Shown one piece after another: positions 40,732 through 52,376 of a DNA stretch of 64,000 nt. The stretch's first letter is position 1. Every line of letters starts with the position of its first letter. The translations under genes and the position numbers were made by a program. The stretch comes from Hydra vulgaris. Lineage: Eukaryota > Cnidaria > Hydrozoa > Anthoathecata > Hydridae. The notes beneath the pieces were generated by a model. The model was not told where the DNA came from, did not search any database, and saw only the letters and a list, made by a program, of their open reading frames with translations. The DNA lies in contig NC_088920.1 of the NCBI RefSeq assembly GCF_038396675.1, positions 30,746,001-30,810,000 on the forward strand, in the 5' to 3' direction.

Positions 40732-40739
40732 CCCAGTGA

Positions 40740-41250
40740 AAAAGCGCACATGGGATACGCGTAGATTTTTTCCACATGTAACCCATGTGGGGATTATTAT
40801 TTTGTCCCATGTGGGTTTCATATGGTAAATCCCACATGGATTCCATATGGGATACGCGTGGGTTTTTACCATATGTAACCCATATGGGGATAATTATTTT
40901 GTCCCATGTGGGTTTCATATGGTAAATCCCACATGGGTTTTATGTGGTAAATCCTACATGGGATATAGGTGGAAAATACGACATGTTAAAGATCTTAAAT
41001 GCCACATATTTTAATCCAAATGGTATAAAAGTAGTCAATACTAGACAAATGAAAGTCCGAATGTTGCTATGATAATTTTTAAAATTCTTTTAATTTAAAA
41101 ATTACTTAAATAGTAATTTAAAATTAATCATCGAAGCTTTCAGAGAGGCTTAACTTAATCTGCTATTTGCTACTTTATCCCATTTGGTATTCAAAACGTG
41201 TAGCATTTTTGATCTTTTACATGTGATGTTTTCCACCTATAACCTATGTG
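40740..41250. repeat. Left CCCACATGGG subterminal repeats
   Basis: At least ten occurrences of CCCAYATGG/CCATRTGGG, interleaved with GGTAAATCC and ATACGCGT. Apparent short peptides are by-products. Confidence 0.75.
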
Positions 41251-41506
41251 GGATTTACCTTAAACTATTATGACGAAATTTTATAAAATTAAAAAACGTG
41301 TTGCTAAATGAATTTATTTAAAAATAAATGCTATTAATTAATACATCCAAAACGAATATTAAAAATATTATTTTTTCTTTTGCGATTGACACGCCGTTTT
41401 TTGTCAATTGAATTAATTAAATCGCTTCGGCTTGTATAATACCAAGGTTTTTAGTATCTTCTAACTTTCTTCAAATATTTTCTAAAAAAAAAAATATATA
41501 AATACA

Positions 41507-41690
<184 letters not shown>

Positions 41691-41949
41691 TAATAAGGAA
41701 CCTTATTAGTCGAGCAATTTTAATTATTAGCCAGTTTGAAGTCATTATTGACTACAATATTTCACAAATAATTATTTCCTAATTTATTACTTACAATGAC
41801 TAACGTTTATGCGTAATTGAACACATATTATGCGTAATGAGCTTGAACCCATGAGGAGAATCCTGAAAAAAAGTGATCAATAAGGATTAGTAGTTAAACA
41901 AAAAAAACAAAAACAAAAATGTAAAAACTTACTTTTTCAATGATGTAGA

Positions 41950-43492
41950 CTTCTATAATAACAGGCCTTGACATCGCGCAAAATGCCGGAAAAACTGAAG
42001 GCCGATTAAACTTTCACTTTTACTTATATTGATATATTTTTATATTAGGTAGGGTGTAATGGCAGTCTATGTTTTCTAATAATAATCTCTAGTAAAAACG
42101 GAAATATAAAAAGAAAACCAAAAAATTGTTAAAAGATAATCATGCTTTTCGTATTTCAAATTTCATTAAGAATATTTATGTAATATTAAATAGTATCAAT
42201 AACAAGCAGAACCATAACAAAGTATATATCTATATATTAGAAAGATAACTGTATTTTTAATTTTTTTTGCTAAAAATGGTAACGATAAAAATCACCAACA
42301 ATAAAAAACACCAACAAAAGTTGATTCAAGCAAAAAAAAGTTTTATTAATATATCTCAACAGGGTTAAAGTCCTTATACTTGGCAACTTGTAGTCAATAC
42401 ACAAACAATCATATAAACTTCGTCGCATAGCAAAATACTCATGTGCTCTACATATAATATCTGAAGTATATAAAACTTCACCAACATTAACTTTTCTCAT
42501 AGCATTAAGGTGTTCGAATAGAATATTTGATTAAAGCGAACTTTCTTTATTTTTTAAAAATCTAACTGCTTCAAATAAAGCTGATTTTGTTTTTATTAAC
42601 TTTAATTTGTTTACAGCTAAATATGAAATATTACAAATTGTGCCATTATGGTTAGCTACAAATGAATAATCATTGAAAATTACTAAAATAAATAATGAAA
42701 CACCAAGTTTGTACATTTTTGATTGTATGTGTAAACTTTTTTTATTAAGCTGGAAAACAATAACATCGTTATTATCACTTAACAAAATTGAATATCGTCA
42801 AATATAATTTCATCCTCTTTTAGAAAATCATTTAACTCATCTGGTAAAATGCTTCGAAAACCGCTTGAAGTTACATTTTTTCTAACTTTACTTGCTGGTG
42901 TGGCTAAACAACTAGGCGGAATATTTTAAAAACAGATGGTGGGTTTAAAGGTCGTTGCTTCCCATATTTGCTTTCAAAAGGTGCTTCATTTGGCCAATGC
43001 AGTTGACATAATGCTGTATAGTCTGTAACAATAAAACCAGTTCTTGGGATAGCTTCACTACATCTTTTTCTCTCCTCTAGATTCTTCGGGAATTTATAAA
43101 TTAATATTTTTGTCGTAGTTGAGTATTGATATTTTTGTTGTAGTTGTAATTGATATAGTAGTTGTATAAATTGATATTTTTGTTGTAGTTGAGATAGTTC
43201 GACTTGCAAAGAGATACACAGCATTTTAAAGGCATTTTAATTATTAAAAAAACTTATCGTTAGTTTGACAATATTATTACCTTACAAAGTTAACGCCTTG
43301 AACTTTACAACAATATCGTCTTGATGTTGGGCTATCTAATTTATAAACCAATCACATTTTAAAATTTATTAAAAAAGCGCAAACACAAACTTTTGTCTAA
43401 TGTTAAAAGATGAAAATGTAAACACAGTATTAGGAATTGGCCTTCAGTTTAACAACTTTGTTGCGCGATGTCAAGGCCTGTTATTATAGAAG
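41950..43492 (-). mobile_element. THAP-domain DNA transposon, deleted derivative
   Basis: It is bounded by 54-bp inverted repeats (41950-42003 and 43439-43492). They share the outer CTTCTATAATAACAGGCC and TTGACATCGCGCAA and the inner AACTGAAGGCC, and differ only in the middle. The element is 1543 bp and encodes a minus-strand THAP-like protein remnant. Target duplications were not found. The P-element group is the best guess because THAP domains are typical of it. Confidence 0.75.
42270..43224 (-). pseudogene. THAP-domain (P-element-like) protein, broken
   Basis: The minus-strand frame 43224-42904 ends a THAP-like finger: KFPKNLEERKRCSEAIPR, VTDYTALCQLHWP and RPLNPPSVF. Its N-terminal part is overrun by a CAACTACAACAAAAATATC minisatellite (about 43090-43200), so the first Cys pair is not visible. 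After a frameshift near 42930, CLATPASKVRKNVTSSGFRS and LPDELNDFLKED continue. Frames at 42785-42531 and 42500-42270 follow, with YTSDIICRAHEYFAMRRSLY and YKLPSIRTLTLL, a segment similar to THAP9/P-element-type proteins. No catalytic core is present. Confidence 0.6.
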
Positions 43493-43664
43493 GCCGCAGT
43501 CACACATAATATAATATTCTGAAACTAATAAACAAACATTTAAATTTCTATAAGTAAATTTATTCTTTGATCATTGCCTTCATATCCTATCTTATTTTCA
43601 TATCATAATCTATTATGGAATTATTTATATAACATTTCACAACAATATTATTAAATTTATGATG

Positions 43665-43712
43665 TTCAAATATCATATGAACATTCTCTAACATGTTCAT
43701 ATGATATTTGAA
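43665..43712. repeat. Perfect 20-bp hairpin
   Basis: TTCAAATATCATATGAACAT and its exact complement at 43693-43712 surround TCTCTAAC. It adjoins the left arm of the large inverted repeat. Confidence 0.9.
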
Positions 43713-44553
43713 TATAGTTCTTGAGTATATTATCTGCAAACAATTGACTGATGCAAGTTCTAATGTTGTCAAAAACCAAGCATGCATGCATGGGACACTG
43801 CAGTGTCCCACAAAAAAATGCAGGTTTGAAAGTCAAATTTTCTTTATTAAAAAAAAAATTAAAATAGGGGGGAGATAGGGAGGTTTCTGTAACTTTTTTT
43901 AGGCTCCAAAACTTTTAACTTTTTATATAATAAGGTTCATAAAACTTAAGGGACTAACGAAGTACATTGAGGAACAAAAACAGGATATTTACAGAAACTT
44001 TTTAATTTTTAATCTGGAGTACCACAGTGTAATTGGGAATAAAGTCGCTGGGTCCAGTATTCAAAGTAATATGACCTAAAGTAATATATAAATTAAATAA
44101 AATGCTTTAAAATGCATGCAGTGATACATATAACTCCTGATAGTTAACTATATGTATAACTAGTTATACATAAAATTTATTATATAAACTTATTTTTTAA
44201 GGTTATGCTTGAACAAATTAGAACCAATTAATTCAAATTTAAGATTTAGTTCAAGTTCAAGTTATTTGTTCATTGTTTTTTCACTATTTTATATTTATTT
44301 GTTCAAATTTGTTAACTAGTACTAATTCTTACTACAGTAAGAATATTTATCATTGTTGAATGTGATTTTATTAGTAACTTAATTTTACTATCAACATATT
44401 TGACAACACCCTTTACATTTTAAATGATGACAGCTTTACTTTTCTATTGATGTTAAATTTATTACGTTTCAATAACTCAGATTGAATTTTAACTGAATTA
44501 TTGTAAGCTTTCTAAGGGTTTGTTGTATCTCAAATGGTGTTGTAAATAAAGTA

Positions 44554-44555
44554 AA

Positions 44556-44639
<84 letters not shown>
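44554..44639. repeat. (TA)n array
   Basis: Inner end of the left arm of the large inverted repeat. Confidence 0.95.
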
Positions 44640-44642
<3 letters not shown>

Positions 44643-44644
44643 TT

Positions 44645-45206
44645 TAGGCTATGGGATCATCCATAAATGATGCCAGTAGATAGAGGGGCAGTGTGAGTTT
44701 AACAATAATTGACAATGGGGAGGGGATGTTAAGACCAAAATAATGTCAATTAAAAAATTGAATTAAAAAAAAAAGTAAAATATTTTATTTTAAAAAAAAG
44801 TAAAACAATTTATGCTAGCTATGAGCAGGTTTTAGAGGTATTTACACCAACAATGTGGTCTAAAAACTTCTTGCTTTTGTTGCTTAAAACTGTAGAGGAT
44901 CATAGGAAAACAATTTAAATTCAGAAATTAGCTTGCTTATCTGAAAGAACAATTTATGTTTTTTTTTTTTTTACTTTTAGTACTGTTGAGAATAAATGTA
45001 TAATTGAACCAGAAAAAAATTGATGGTATATGCATTTTTTATATTATATTAACAATTCAGATATACCATCATAATACGATAACAAAAACTGACATCATTT
45101 TCAATGGGAGATGGCAAAAAATTGACTGAGTTTGATAAAGGGTGAAGTTGTTCAACGAACCGGGTCATCATCTGACATCATTATGCATAGATGACCCTAC
45201 GATTTA
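44645..45206. mobile_element. MITE in the spacer of the large inverted repeat
   Basis: TAGGCTATGGGATCATCCAT with AATGATGCCAG at the left is matched inverted by GACATCATTATGCATAGATG ACCCTA at the right (45176-45205). The interior of about 500 bp is noncoding. The superfamily is undetermined. Confidence 0.5.
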
Positions 45207-45407
45207 AGTAAAATAAGTAATCAATTTGCCATATTTCTCTTTAGAAAGTGTAAGAAAAAAGCATTGTTATGCTGAGAACCTACCTATTGAGCAAGCTTTG
45301 ACCACCTATTTTATAAATTTGAGAGACAGAAGTGGAAGTGCGAATCGCAAAAGAACTAATAACAATGCTCTAAATTGATTTTAACTTTGTAGACTAGCAT
45401 TAATATA

Positions 45408-45411
<4 letters not shown>

Positions 45412-45484
<73 letters not shown>
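45412..45484. repeat. (TA)n array
   Basis: Inner end of the right arm of the large inverted repeat. Confidence 0.95.
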
Positions 45485-45489
<5 letters not shown>

Positions 45490-46479
45490 TTTACTTTATT
45501 TACAACACCATTTGATATACAACAAACCCCTACAAAGCTTACAATAATTCAGTTAAGATTCAATCTGAGTTATTGAAACGTAATAAATTTAACATCAATA
45601 ACAACATAAAATCACGTTCAACAATGATAAACATTCTTACTGTAGTAAAATATAGTACTAACTGATAAATTTGAACAAATAAATATAAAATTAACAAAAA
45701 CAAAGAATAAATAAGAACATTAACTTGAAACTTAACTAAATCTTGAATTTGAATTAATTGGTACTAATTTATTCAAGCATAACCTTAAAAAATAAGTTTT
45801 TATAACAAATTATATGTATAACTAGTTATACATATATTTAACTATCAGGAGTTATATGTATAACTATATGCATTTTAAAGCATATTATTTTATTTAAACA
45901 TTACTTAGATCATATTACTTTGAAAACTGGACCCAGAGGCTTTATTATCAATAACACTGTGGTACTCCAGATTAAAAATTGAAAAGTTTCTGTAAATATC
46001 CTGTTTTTGTTCCTCAATGTAGTTCGTAAGTCCCTTAAGTCTTAAGGACTTTATTATATCTAAAGTTAAAAGTTTTGGAGCATAAAAAAAGTTACAGAAA
46101 CCCATCCTATTTTTTTCTTTTTTTAATAAAGAAAAATTGGAATTCTTTGACTTTCAAACCTGCATTTCTTTGTGGGACACTGCAGTGTCCCATGCATGCA
46201 AGATTGGTTTTTGACAACATTTCAACTTGCATCAGTTAATTGTTTGCAAATAATTTACTCAAGATCTATATTCAAATAACTATTACATTATCCTAATAAT
46301 ACATCTATTTGCACAAATCTTAATCTTATTTCTATAAGGAAAGATAAAAATTATTCGTGGTACTTACATACTTGCTTGCCATTCTCTTTATTAATATAAA
46401 ATATTTTCACACAATATAAACGTAACGCAATGCAATGTCGATTTAAAAATTTTTTTTAGTTTCCAGCTTTTAAATTAAT

Positions 46480-46698
46480 TCCCATGCAAATCCCACAGGA
46501 AACCCACGTGGGATTTCCCATGTGTGTAAATACCACATGGTTCCCACATGTAACCCATGTGGGATTACCCACATGGGTTTAAGGTGACAAATTTCCATAC
46601 GGATACCACATGGGAAAATCCGTCCCACATAAATCCCATCAATCCCACACGAAACCCACGCGGAACCCATGTGGGACGCGGTTTTATTTTTCACTGGG
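46480..46698. repeat. Right CCCACATGGG subterminal repeats
   Basis: CCCATG/CATGGG/CCCACGTGGG-type palindromes recur at least ten times up to the CACTGGG end. The peptide frame across it is a by-product. Confidence 0.75.
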
Positions 46699-46800
46699 TG
46701 GTTTTTGGTAGGAAAATCATTTAAACTTATAGAGTTTGATGTAAATAATCAAAATATTAGGCAGATCATTTAATATAATTGTGCGGATATAAATTGGAGG
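46699..46800 (+). repeat. Satellite resumes
   Basis: GGTTTTTGGTAGGAAAATCATTTAAACTTATAGAGTTTGAT-like sequence (also at 39262-39305) and CAAAATATTAGGCAGATCATT. This is the continuation of the 38395-40731 array. Confidence 0.85.
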
Positions 46801-47255
46801 GTCACTTTGTTTTTTGAGTTCATAAAATTAATAAAATAAAATTCATTAAAATTATAATACGCAAAAATCTACTAAATATATTTTTTAATTAAATTAAACT
46901 ATATCTAAATTGTATTTTTTGTGTTTATTTTATGAAATATGATTCGCTTAAGTAACGTTTAAATGATCCGCCCCGCTGTCTGTACCGTTTAAATGATCCG
47001 CCCCGCTGATGCGCTCCGCCCCGCCGTTTGTACCTACTCCACAAAAATCGTAACGATTAAGAATAGATGTGGCAATGAAAAGGTAGTTTTAATAAGATAT
47101 ATAGGGTTTCCATTAGTTAATTTAACAAAACATGAATAATTAAAAAAAAATACCAAATAGGCAAAATAGTATAATCGAATTGTTTACTAAATATTACAAT
47201 GATAATATAATAAAATTATAGTTTTGTAAAAAAAAAATTTTTAATGAAAGTTTTG
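46801..47255. other. AT-rich sequence with GATCCGCCCCGC motifs
   Basis: Three GC-rich ATGATCCGCCCCGCTG / GCTCCGCCCCGCC motifs at about 46962-47030 echo the satellite's GGCGGATCA in inverted orientation. No gene is seen. Confidence 0.4.
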
Positions 47256-47261
47256 AAACAT

Positions 47262-47263
47262 AA

Positions 47264-47294
<31 letters not shown>

Positions 47295-47307
47295 GTTATT
47301 ATTATTA

Positions 47308-47363
<56 letters not shown>

Positions 47364-47503
47364 ACTATCATAGTATTACATAGTAATACATAGTAACTAT
47401 GTATTAGAACTTTCATTTTTTAAATGATAAGCCTATATATATAGGCTTATCAATAATAAGCATATATATAGGCTTATCATTAAAAAAATGAAAGTTCTAA
47501 TGC

Positions 47504-47594
<91 letters not shown>

Positions 47595-47615
47595 TAATAA
47601 TAATAATAAGCCTAT
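47262..47615. repeat. Palindromic microsatellite block (ATT)n / (AAT)n
   Basis: (TTA)n at 47262-47360 and (TAA)n at 47507-47612 are arms of a larger inverted repeat centred near 47450. Inner arms include AGAACTTTCATTTTTTAAATGATAAGCC-like sequence, with ATGAAAGTTCTAATGCATAG on the right. The poly-Asn and poly-Ile frames are artefacts. Confidence 0.9.
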
Positions 47616-47653
47616 ATATACATACTTATTATGTAAAAAACTTATTATTTTAG

Positions 47654-48531
47654 TTCAGATTTATCAGATTATGATAACATAACTGACACGTCAAATGATG
47701 AAGCAGAAGATTTTGTAAATGTGCAAGGTTATTTGATTAATTTTTTGTGATTTATATTGATTTGAACTATGTAAAAATATTAACGTATTTGGTACAAAAT
47801 GCATATTTTTAAGTTAATAAAACACAATTGTTAGTTTCAGAAAAAAATACAACACACATTTGCAATTCTATTGAGGAAGCTTCACAATGTCTTGTTTTAG
47901 ATAATGAACAAAACAACATATTAGGTTTACAAGGTTTTTGTTTATTTGTGTTTTAAGCCAATTTTTCATAGTTATACTGAAATTTTGATTGAATAAAAAG
48001 ATTTAAACTCTAAAAGTAGATCAACATTTAAAATTTTAGATAACATGTGCATTTACATTTGTGATTCGGTGGAAGAAGCTGATCTATGTCTTCAAAATTA
48101 TGAGATATATAATTCTGTTCGGTATGCTGCCTTTTCAACCCCAAAGAACTTTGGTAATACAGGTATTTGAATCATTATATTTGGTTTGATTTTGAAGTCT
48201 TCTAATAATCATTTCTGTTCAACTTAACTGTTTCATACATTGTACACACATGGCTAGTTTTCCTTTTATTTAAATAATGTTGATAGAAATAAAGATTTAT
48301 TCCTTATTTCTATTACAATAAATATAGATACATAATATTCAAAACAGATTTTATAAGTTAAATATTTTTTTAGATACGCATGCTGATAAGCACAGAGTAT
48401 TGTGGGAAATGTCTTCAGACTTTTATAAAACTCCTTATATTGTTCTGTCAATAAAAAGATTTGACTGTCACCATGGCTTTGATCGAAATTCAAGTAAAAA
48501 GCAGAAATATGTAAAAGCAAAAGAAAATCAG
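47654..48531 (+). CDS. MULE transposase gene, 5' exons
   Basis: Four phase-compatible exons with GT/AG borders: 47654-47727 (SDLSDYDNITDTSNDEAED), 47841-47933 (THICNSIEEASQCLVLDNEQ), 48040-48162 (YICDSVEEADLCLQNYE), 48374-48531 (LWEMSSDFYKTPYIVLSI, FDCHHGFDRN). Exons 2 and 3 encode similar C.S.EEA..CL motifs, suggesting an exon duplication. FDC.HG.DRN is the N-terminal signature of the MULE-type transposase that continues from 51111. The true start lies upstream of 47654, next to the trinucleotide palindrome, and was not found. No stop interrupts these four exons. Confidence 0.6.
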
Positions 48532-48597
48532 GTAGCAGTCTTGACAATCTAGCAGTATTAATATGTTCTAATTTTGCATTATTTTTTGTTTGTTTGA

Positions 48598-49040
48598 GAA
48601 GTGCTGGGTAAAATACTTTATAAAAGTTTTTAAAATAAAAATACTTCAAAGTATTTAAAATAAAAATACTTTTAAAAAGTATTGAAAATACTAAATACTT
48701 TACCAAAACTTACAACTATGGCTATTTTCAAAATTTATTTGAAAAATATGAAATAATTTAATAATTACCCTAATGAAATTAAGGTAGACAGTAATAAGCA
48801 TAAAACAATAAATAAATCAGAATAAATAATGGTAGAGTGAAACTTTGACAAACAATTAGTTTAATATGCATGTGCATTGTTGATGTTTGAAGAAGTATTT
48901 GAATTACAGGTATTTGTAATGAGTACAAAATACTAATCAAAAGTATTTTAAGTAAAAACGCTAAATACTTCCAACAAAAGTATTTAAAATACACATACAA
49001 AGAAAGTACCAAAAATAGTATTTCAAATACTCCCAGTACT
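48598..49040. mobile_element. MITE rich in AAATACTT motifs
   Basis: AGTGCTGGGTAAAATACTTT at the left end is matched inverted by AAATACTCCCAGTACT at the right (about 49024-49039). Clusters of AAGTATTTAAAATAC sit inside both ends. It lies in an intron of the MULE gene. hAT-like by end sequence; no exact duplication is seen. Confidence 0.55.
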
Positions 49041-49060
49041 GTATTTGACATATACTACTC

Positions 49061-49760
49061 TGCCTAATAATATATTTATATACTTTATTATTTTATTTCT
49101 TCAGTTATTAATTCCATTACTTATTAGTATTTTAGTATGTTAGTAATATAGTTAGTTTAATTAGTATTATATTTCTTGAATTAGTGTTGCGTTAATTTCT
49201 TCATTTAATATTATATTTTTCATTAAAAATATTTGCTGTACATCTTAAACAAAATATTTTATATACCTATGTTATGTTTATTATTCAAGATCTTTATGTG
49301 TTATATATTATTTTATTAAAATGTCAAGTTGTTTGGCAATCCTAGGGGAGTAATAGCTATGTGCTTCTTATTTGTTTTTAAAACACAACAGAAAGCTAAA
49401 GGTTTAATTATTCTGTTGTGTGCTGCAGAATGATTTTAAGTCAAAGTCATAATGCAGCTGTTAATAACAGTTTATTGTAAACAGAGCTATGGTCTTAAGA
49501 CTTAAAATCTGTCCAATTTGAGTTAAAAATTTACAGCTAAATATATAAATCACTCTCTTTTTTTTTTTACTTATCTTGGCAAACTAAAATAAGACTTGGA
49601 ACTTGACTTTAGCTACAATGCCAATGTGATTTGACTTGAACTTCAAGTCAAGTCACAAGTTACATATTCAACCTCAAAAATAATTTAGAAAAAAAAATTT
49701 AGTGAATATTAGCCGCAATAGGAAGCTTACTTTGTTTTTGTTTTTTCATATTGCACTATA
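49061..49760. other. Intron-like sequence, nothing recognised
   Basis: AT-rich DNA between two MITEs within the MULE gene. No exon of the expected missing part (between the FDC motif and the catalytic core) could be identified. Confidence 0.35.
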
Positions 49761-49770
49761 GGCATATTGC

Positions 49771-50150
49771 CAGGGGTGGGGAACTGGAGCCAGAAGTGTC
49801 AATAGGAGCCCGAGCCATTATAAGAAGACCTGCTCCTCTGCTCCCTTTAGCTTAAATTTTTATTTATACAGTTTCTAATTCTATTTATCAATTATTGTTG
49901 TAAAATTCTGGAACAACCTATGTCTATTTGATAATTTATAAATAAATTAATAAAACTGATAATGGTATTTACATAGAATGAATTTTTTTAATACATAAAA
50001 AAATATTTAAAGGATTCGGAGTCCCAGAAAAAAATGACAATCAGAGCTGGAGCCATACATTCCAAAAAACTTAAATCCAGAGTCAGAGCTATTAGTTTGA
50101 ATAAACTTGGAGCTGGAGTCATTCATTTTTTTTTCAGCAGCCCACCCCTG
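49771..50150. mobile_element. hAT-type MITE with perfect 8-bp target duplication
   Basis: The ends CAGGGGTGGG and CCCACCCCTG (49771 and 50150) are flanked by identical CATATTGC (49763-49770 and 50151-50158). 380 bp, noncoding, with repeated CTGGAGCC/AGAGCTGGAG motifs. CAGGG-type ends with 8-bp duplications are diagnostic of hAT. Confidence 0.9.
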
Positions 50151-50415
50151 CATATTGCAGTGCACTGTTAATGATGGTGAGACTTTACAAAAAATTAAAG
50201 ATCAAAAATTCAAAGCAAAGTTTTTTGTAAATTCTTTTTTTTAATTTTGCGTCCTGGTTTTTATTTTTCCTTTTAAAATGTTTTGCTGCATCCTCATTGA
50301 TCTTCATTGTCTGACAGCCTTCTAGCAAATGTTTGGAAAAGCATTGAATCATAAAAACATTCTGGACAGTTAAATTGACTCGGATTTGCTTGACTTAAGG
50401 CATTGGATGGCACAT

Positions 50416-50670
50416 CACACCCTAAAAAAAAAACAAAAAAAAAGAAGTTATAATCAGCATTGCATTCATTTCAGCAACAATTTGTGTTTAAGATTGATTA
50501 ATATAAAAGAAAACAAAGAAATCATTTTTATAAGCAAATAAATTAAGGTAAACAGTAAGAAACAAACCAATAAAAACAGTTTCCACAGCTCGTATTTCCT
50601 CATTATAATAATCAGTCATACAATATAAGGGTTTCAGATCAATATTCCAATCCTTTATTACATTCAGTAA
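50416..50670 (-). pseudogene. Inverted partial duplication of the MULE exon/intron
   Basis: The minus strand repeats plus-strand sequence 51420-51668 almost identically: LNVIKD.NIDLKPLYC.TDY, EEIRAVETVFIG, the exon donor, the whole 145-bp intron and its acceptor. After the acceptor the two diverge: here GCDVPSNALSQANPSQFNCP, there CEVFICDFHKEQVW. The high identity suggests a recent event. Confidence 0.85.
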
Positions 50671-51110
50671 TCTCATAAGAGTACTCAACACTAATGAAGA
50701 TTCTCTGGAAGTCTCAATATCCTAATTTCTGAGATAAAATATGAGATTTGGAAACCTAAGAATGACTTAATCTTTTTATAATAGTTTCTAGCAATGGTAA
50801 ACAGATAATTGCTTTCTGAAGATTTTTTTTGGTGGATAGATAAGGAAGTAATGATTAGGATTAGATATTGGAGCAGCACAATGAGAAGAAAACCATATAG
50901 AAGCGTGAGATTTGACTAGAAATCATTGAGATGAAATGAGCGATTCCATGCTAGCCTGTATCCATGAGATAACTTAAGAAGCACATCTGTCAGCAGGAAG
51001 ACAAAAAAATTTTACCTAAGGGCCATCGTGAAAAAAATCAAGGACAGAATCCCATTTAAATTTTAAGGTAGTTTTAATATTTTTTCAATTAACGCATTAA
51101 TTTTTTTTAG

Positions 51111-52198
51111 ATTCTCAAACATTGATCAGGAATGCTTAGAAGGCAAAATAAAAGAGTGGAAGAATAGAGATGACTCTCTTAACATCTATTATGAGCCAAA
51201 AGTTAGTGAATGTCAAGACGAGTTCCTTTTTGTTTACCAAGCAGGCTGGCAAAAGAAACTGCTCAATAAATATGGAAATGAAATGATCTTTTTAGATGCG
51301 ATATACAAAACCACTCGGTATTCGTTGCCCTTGTTTTTTTTAGTTGTAAAAACTAATGTTGATTTCCAAATTGTAGCAACATTTGTTTCAAAAATGAAAC
51401 CTTTGAATCAATTAAAAAAGCACTGAATGTAATAAAGGATAGGAATATTGATCTGAAACCCTTATATTGTGTGACTGATTATTGTAATGAAGAAATACGA
51501 GCTGTGGAAACTGTTTTTATTGGTTTGTTTCTTACTGTTTATCTTAATTTATTTGCTTATAAAAATGATTTCTTTGTTTTCTTTTATATTAACCAATCTT
51601 AAACACAAATTGTTGCTGAAATGAATGTCATGCTGATTATAATTTCTTTTTTTTGTTTTTTTATTAGGGTGTGAAGTTTTTATATGCGATTTTCATAAAG
51701 AACAAGTGTGGGATCGTTGGCTTAAAAAGACAGCAAACGGTTGCTACAGCAGAAAAGATGAAATTTTGAGTATATTGCGAGGTCTTGCTTGGTTAAAAAC
51801 TTGTGAAGAGGAGGTAAAAGCCACACAAGTGTTAGAGTTTTCAGAATTCTCGAGACTTGAAAGTTTTTCTAAATTAAAACATATTGAAACTTATTGGTTT
51901 CCAATAAAGAAGGTATTTATTATTAACCATGAGTCAACTCTCTATACTTTTATTTGATTATAGATGTATTTAAAATCTTTACATGGTTTGAGTTTGTAAA
52001 ATAAAATGTTGTTTTAATGTAGAGGTGGATCTGCTGCTACAGACAAAATCGTCTACTTATCAGTTGTAACACAAACAATGGTGTCGAGAGGCAAAATGCA
52101 TCTTTTAAATATTCCTATTTAAAAAGATACAATAGTTCATCATTGACTGGAATGTTGACTTTATTGACAGAGGAATTTTTCACTGATAAACTAGAAAG
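51111..52198 (+). pseudogene. MULE transposase catalytic core exons
   Basis: Exon 51111-51522: NIDQECLEGKIKEWKNR, FLFVYQAGWQKKLLNKYGNE and FLDAIYKTTRYSLPLF with the first catalytic Asp. After a frameshift near 51399, LKPLYCVTDYCNEE carries the second Asp. Exon 51668-51912: CEVFICDFHKEQVWDRWLKK and ILSILRGLAWLKT. Exon 52023-52198: CNTNNGVERQNASFKYSYL, where the Glu of NGVE is the expected third acidic residue. Borders are GT/AG. The motif order matches Mutator-like transposases with a SWIM tail known from fish and cnidarians. The only lesion seen in these exons is the single frameshift. Confidence 0.75.
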
Positions 52199-52376
52199 GT
52201 TTGTGTTTTTTCCCCAAGCATTTGTTACATATTGAAGTCAAGGCAACTAATATTTTTCTATGATATACTTTTTCTGTACTAAAATTTTAACTTCACTTTA
52301 AATAAAGAAATTATGTATTTAATTTTGTACAGAATAATGTCTTAAGTGTTGTTTTTATTGTATCCGCAAATTTTAG

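Larger units (their letters stand above)
43696..46282. repeat. Large inverted repeat, arms of about 800-880 bp
   Basis: The left arm 43696-44577 and right arm 45484-46282 are diverged reverse complements. Shared landmarks are GGGACACTGCAGTGTCCC (itself a perfect palindrome, near 43793 and 46174), AAAACAGGATATTTACAGAAA, TGGAGTACCACAGTGT and TATATGTATAACTAGTTATA. Each arm ends inward in a (TA)n tract. The spacer holds a MITE. The whole lies inside the CCCAGTG element. Confidence 0.85.

Noticed and set aside
40404-40918. Small minus-strand proteins in the satellite and in the CCCACATGGG block
   Set aside because: They follow the repeat unit and change with it.
43778-43815. Recombinase target site at GGGACACTGCAGTGTCCC
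   Set aside because: The palindrome is simply repeated in both arms of the inverted repeat, and no enzyme or duplication supports a site-specific role.
47488-47682. Poly-Asn and poly-Ile frames
   Set aside because: They are translations of the (AAT)n and (ATT)n microsatellites.
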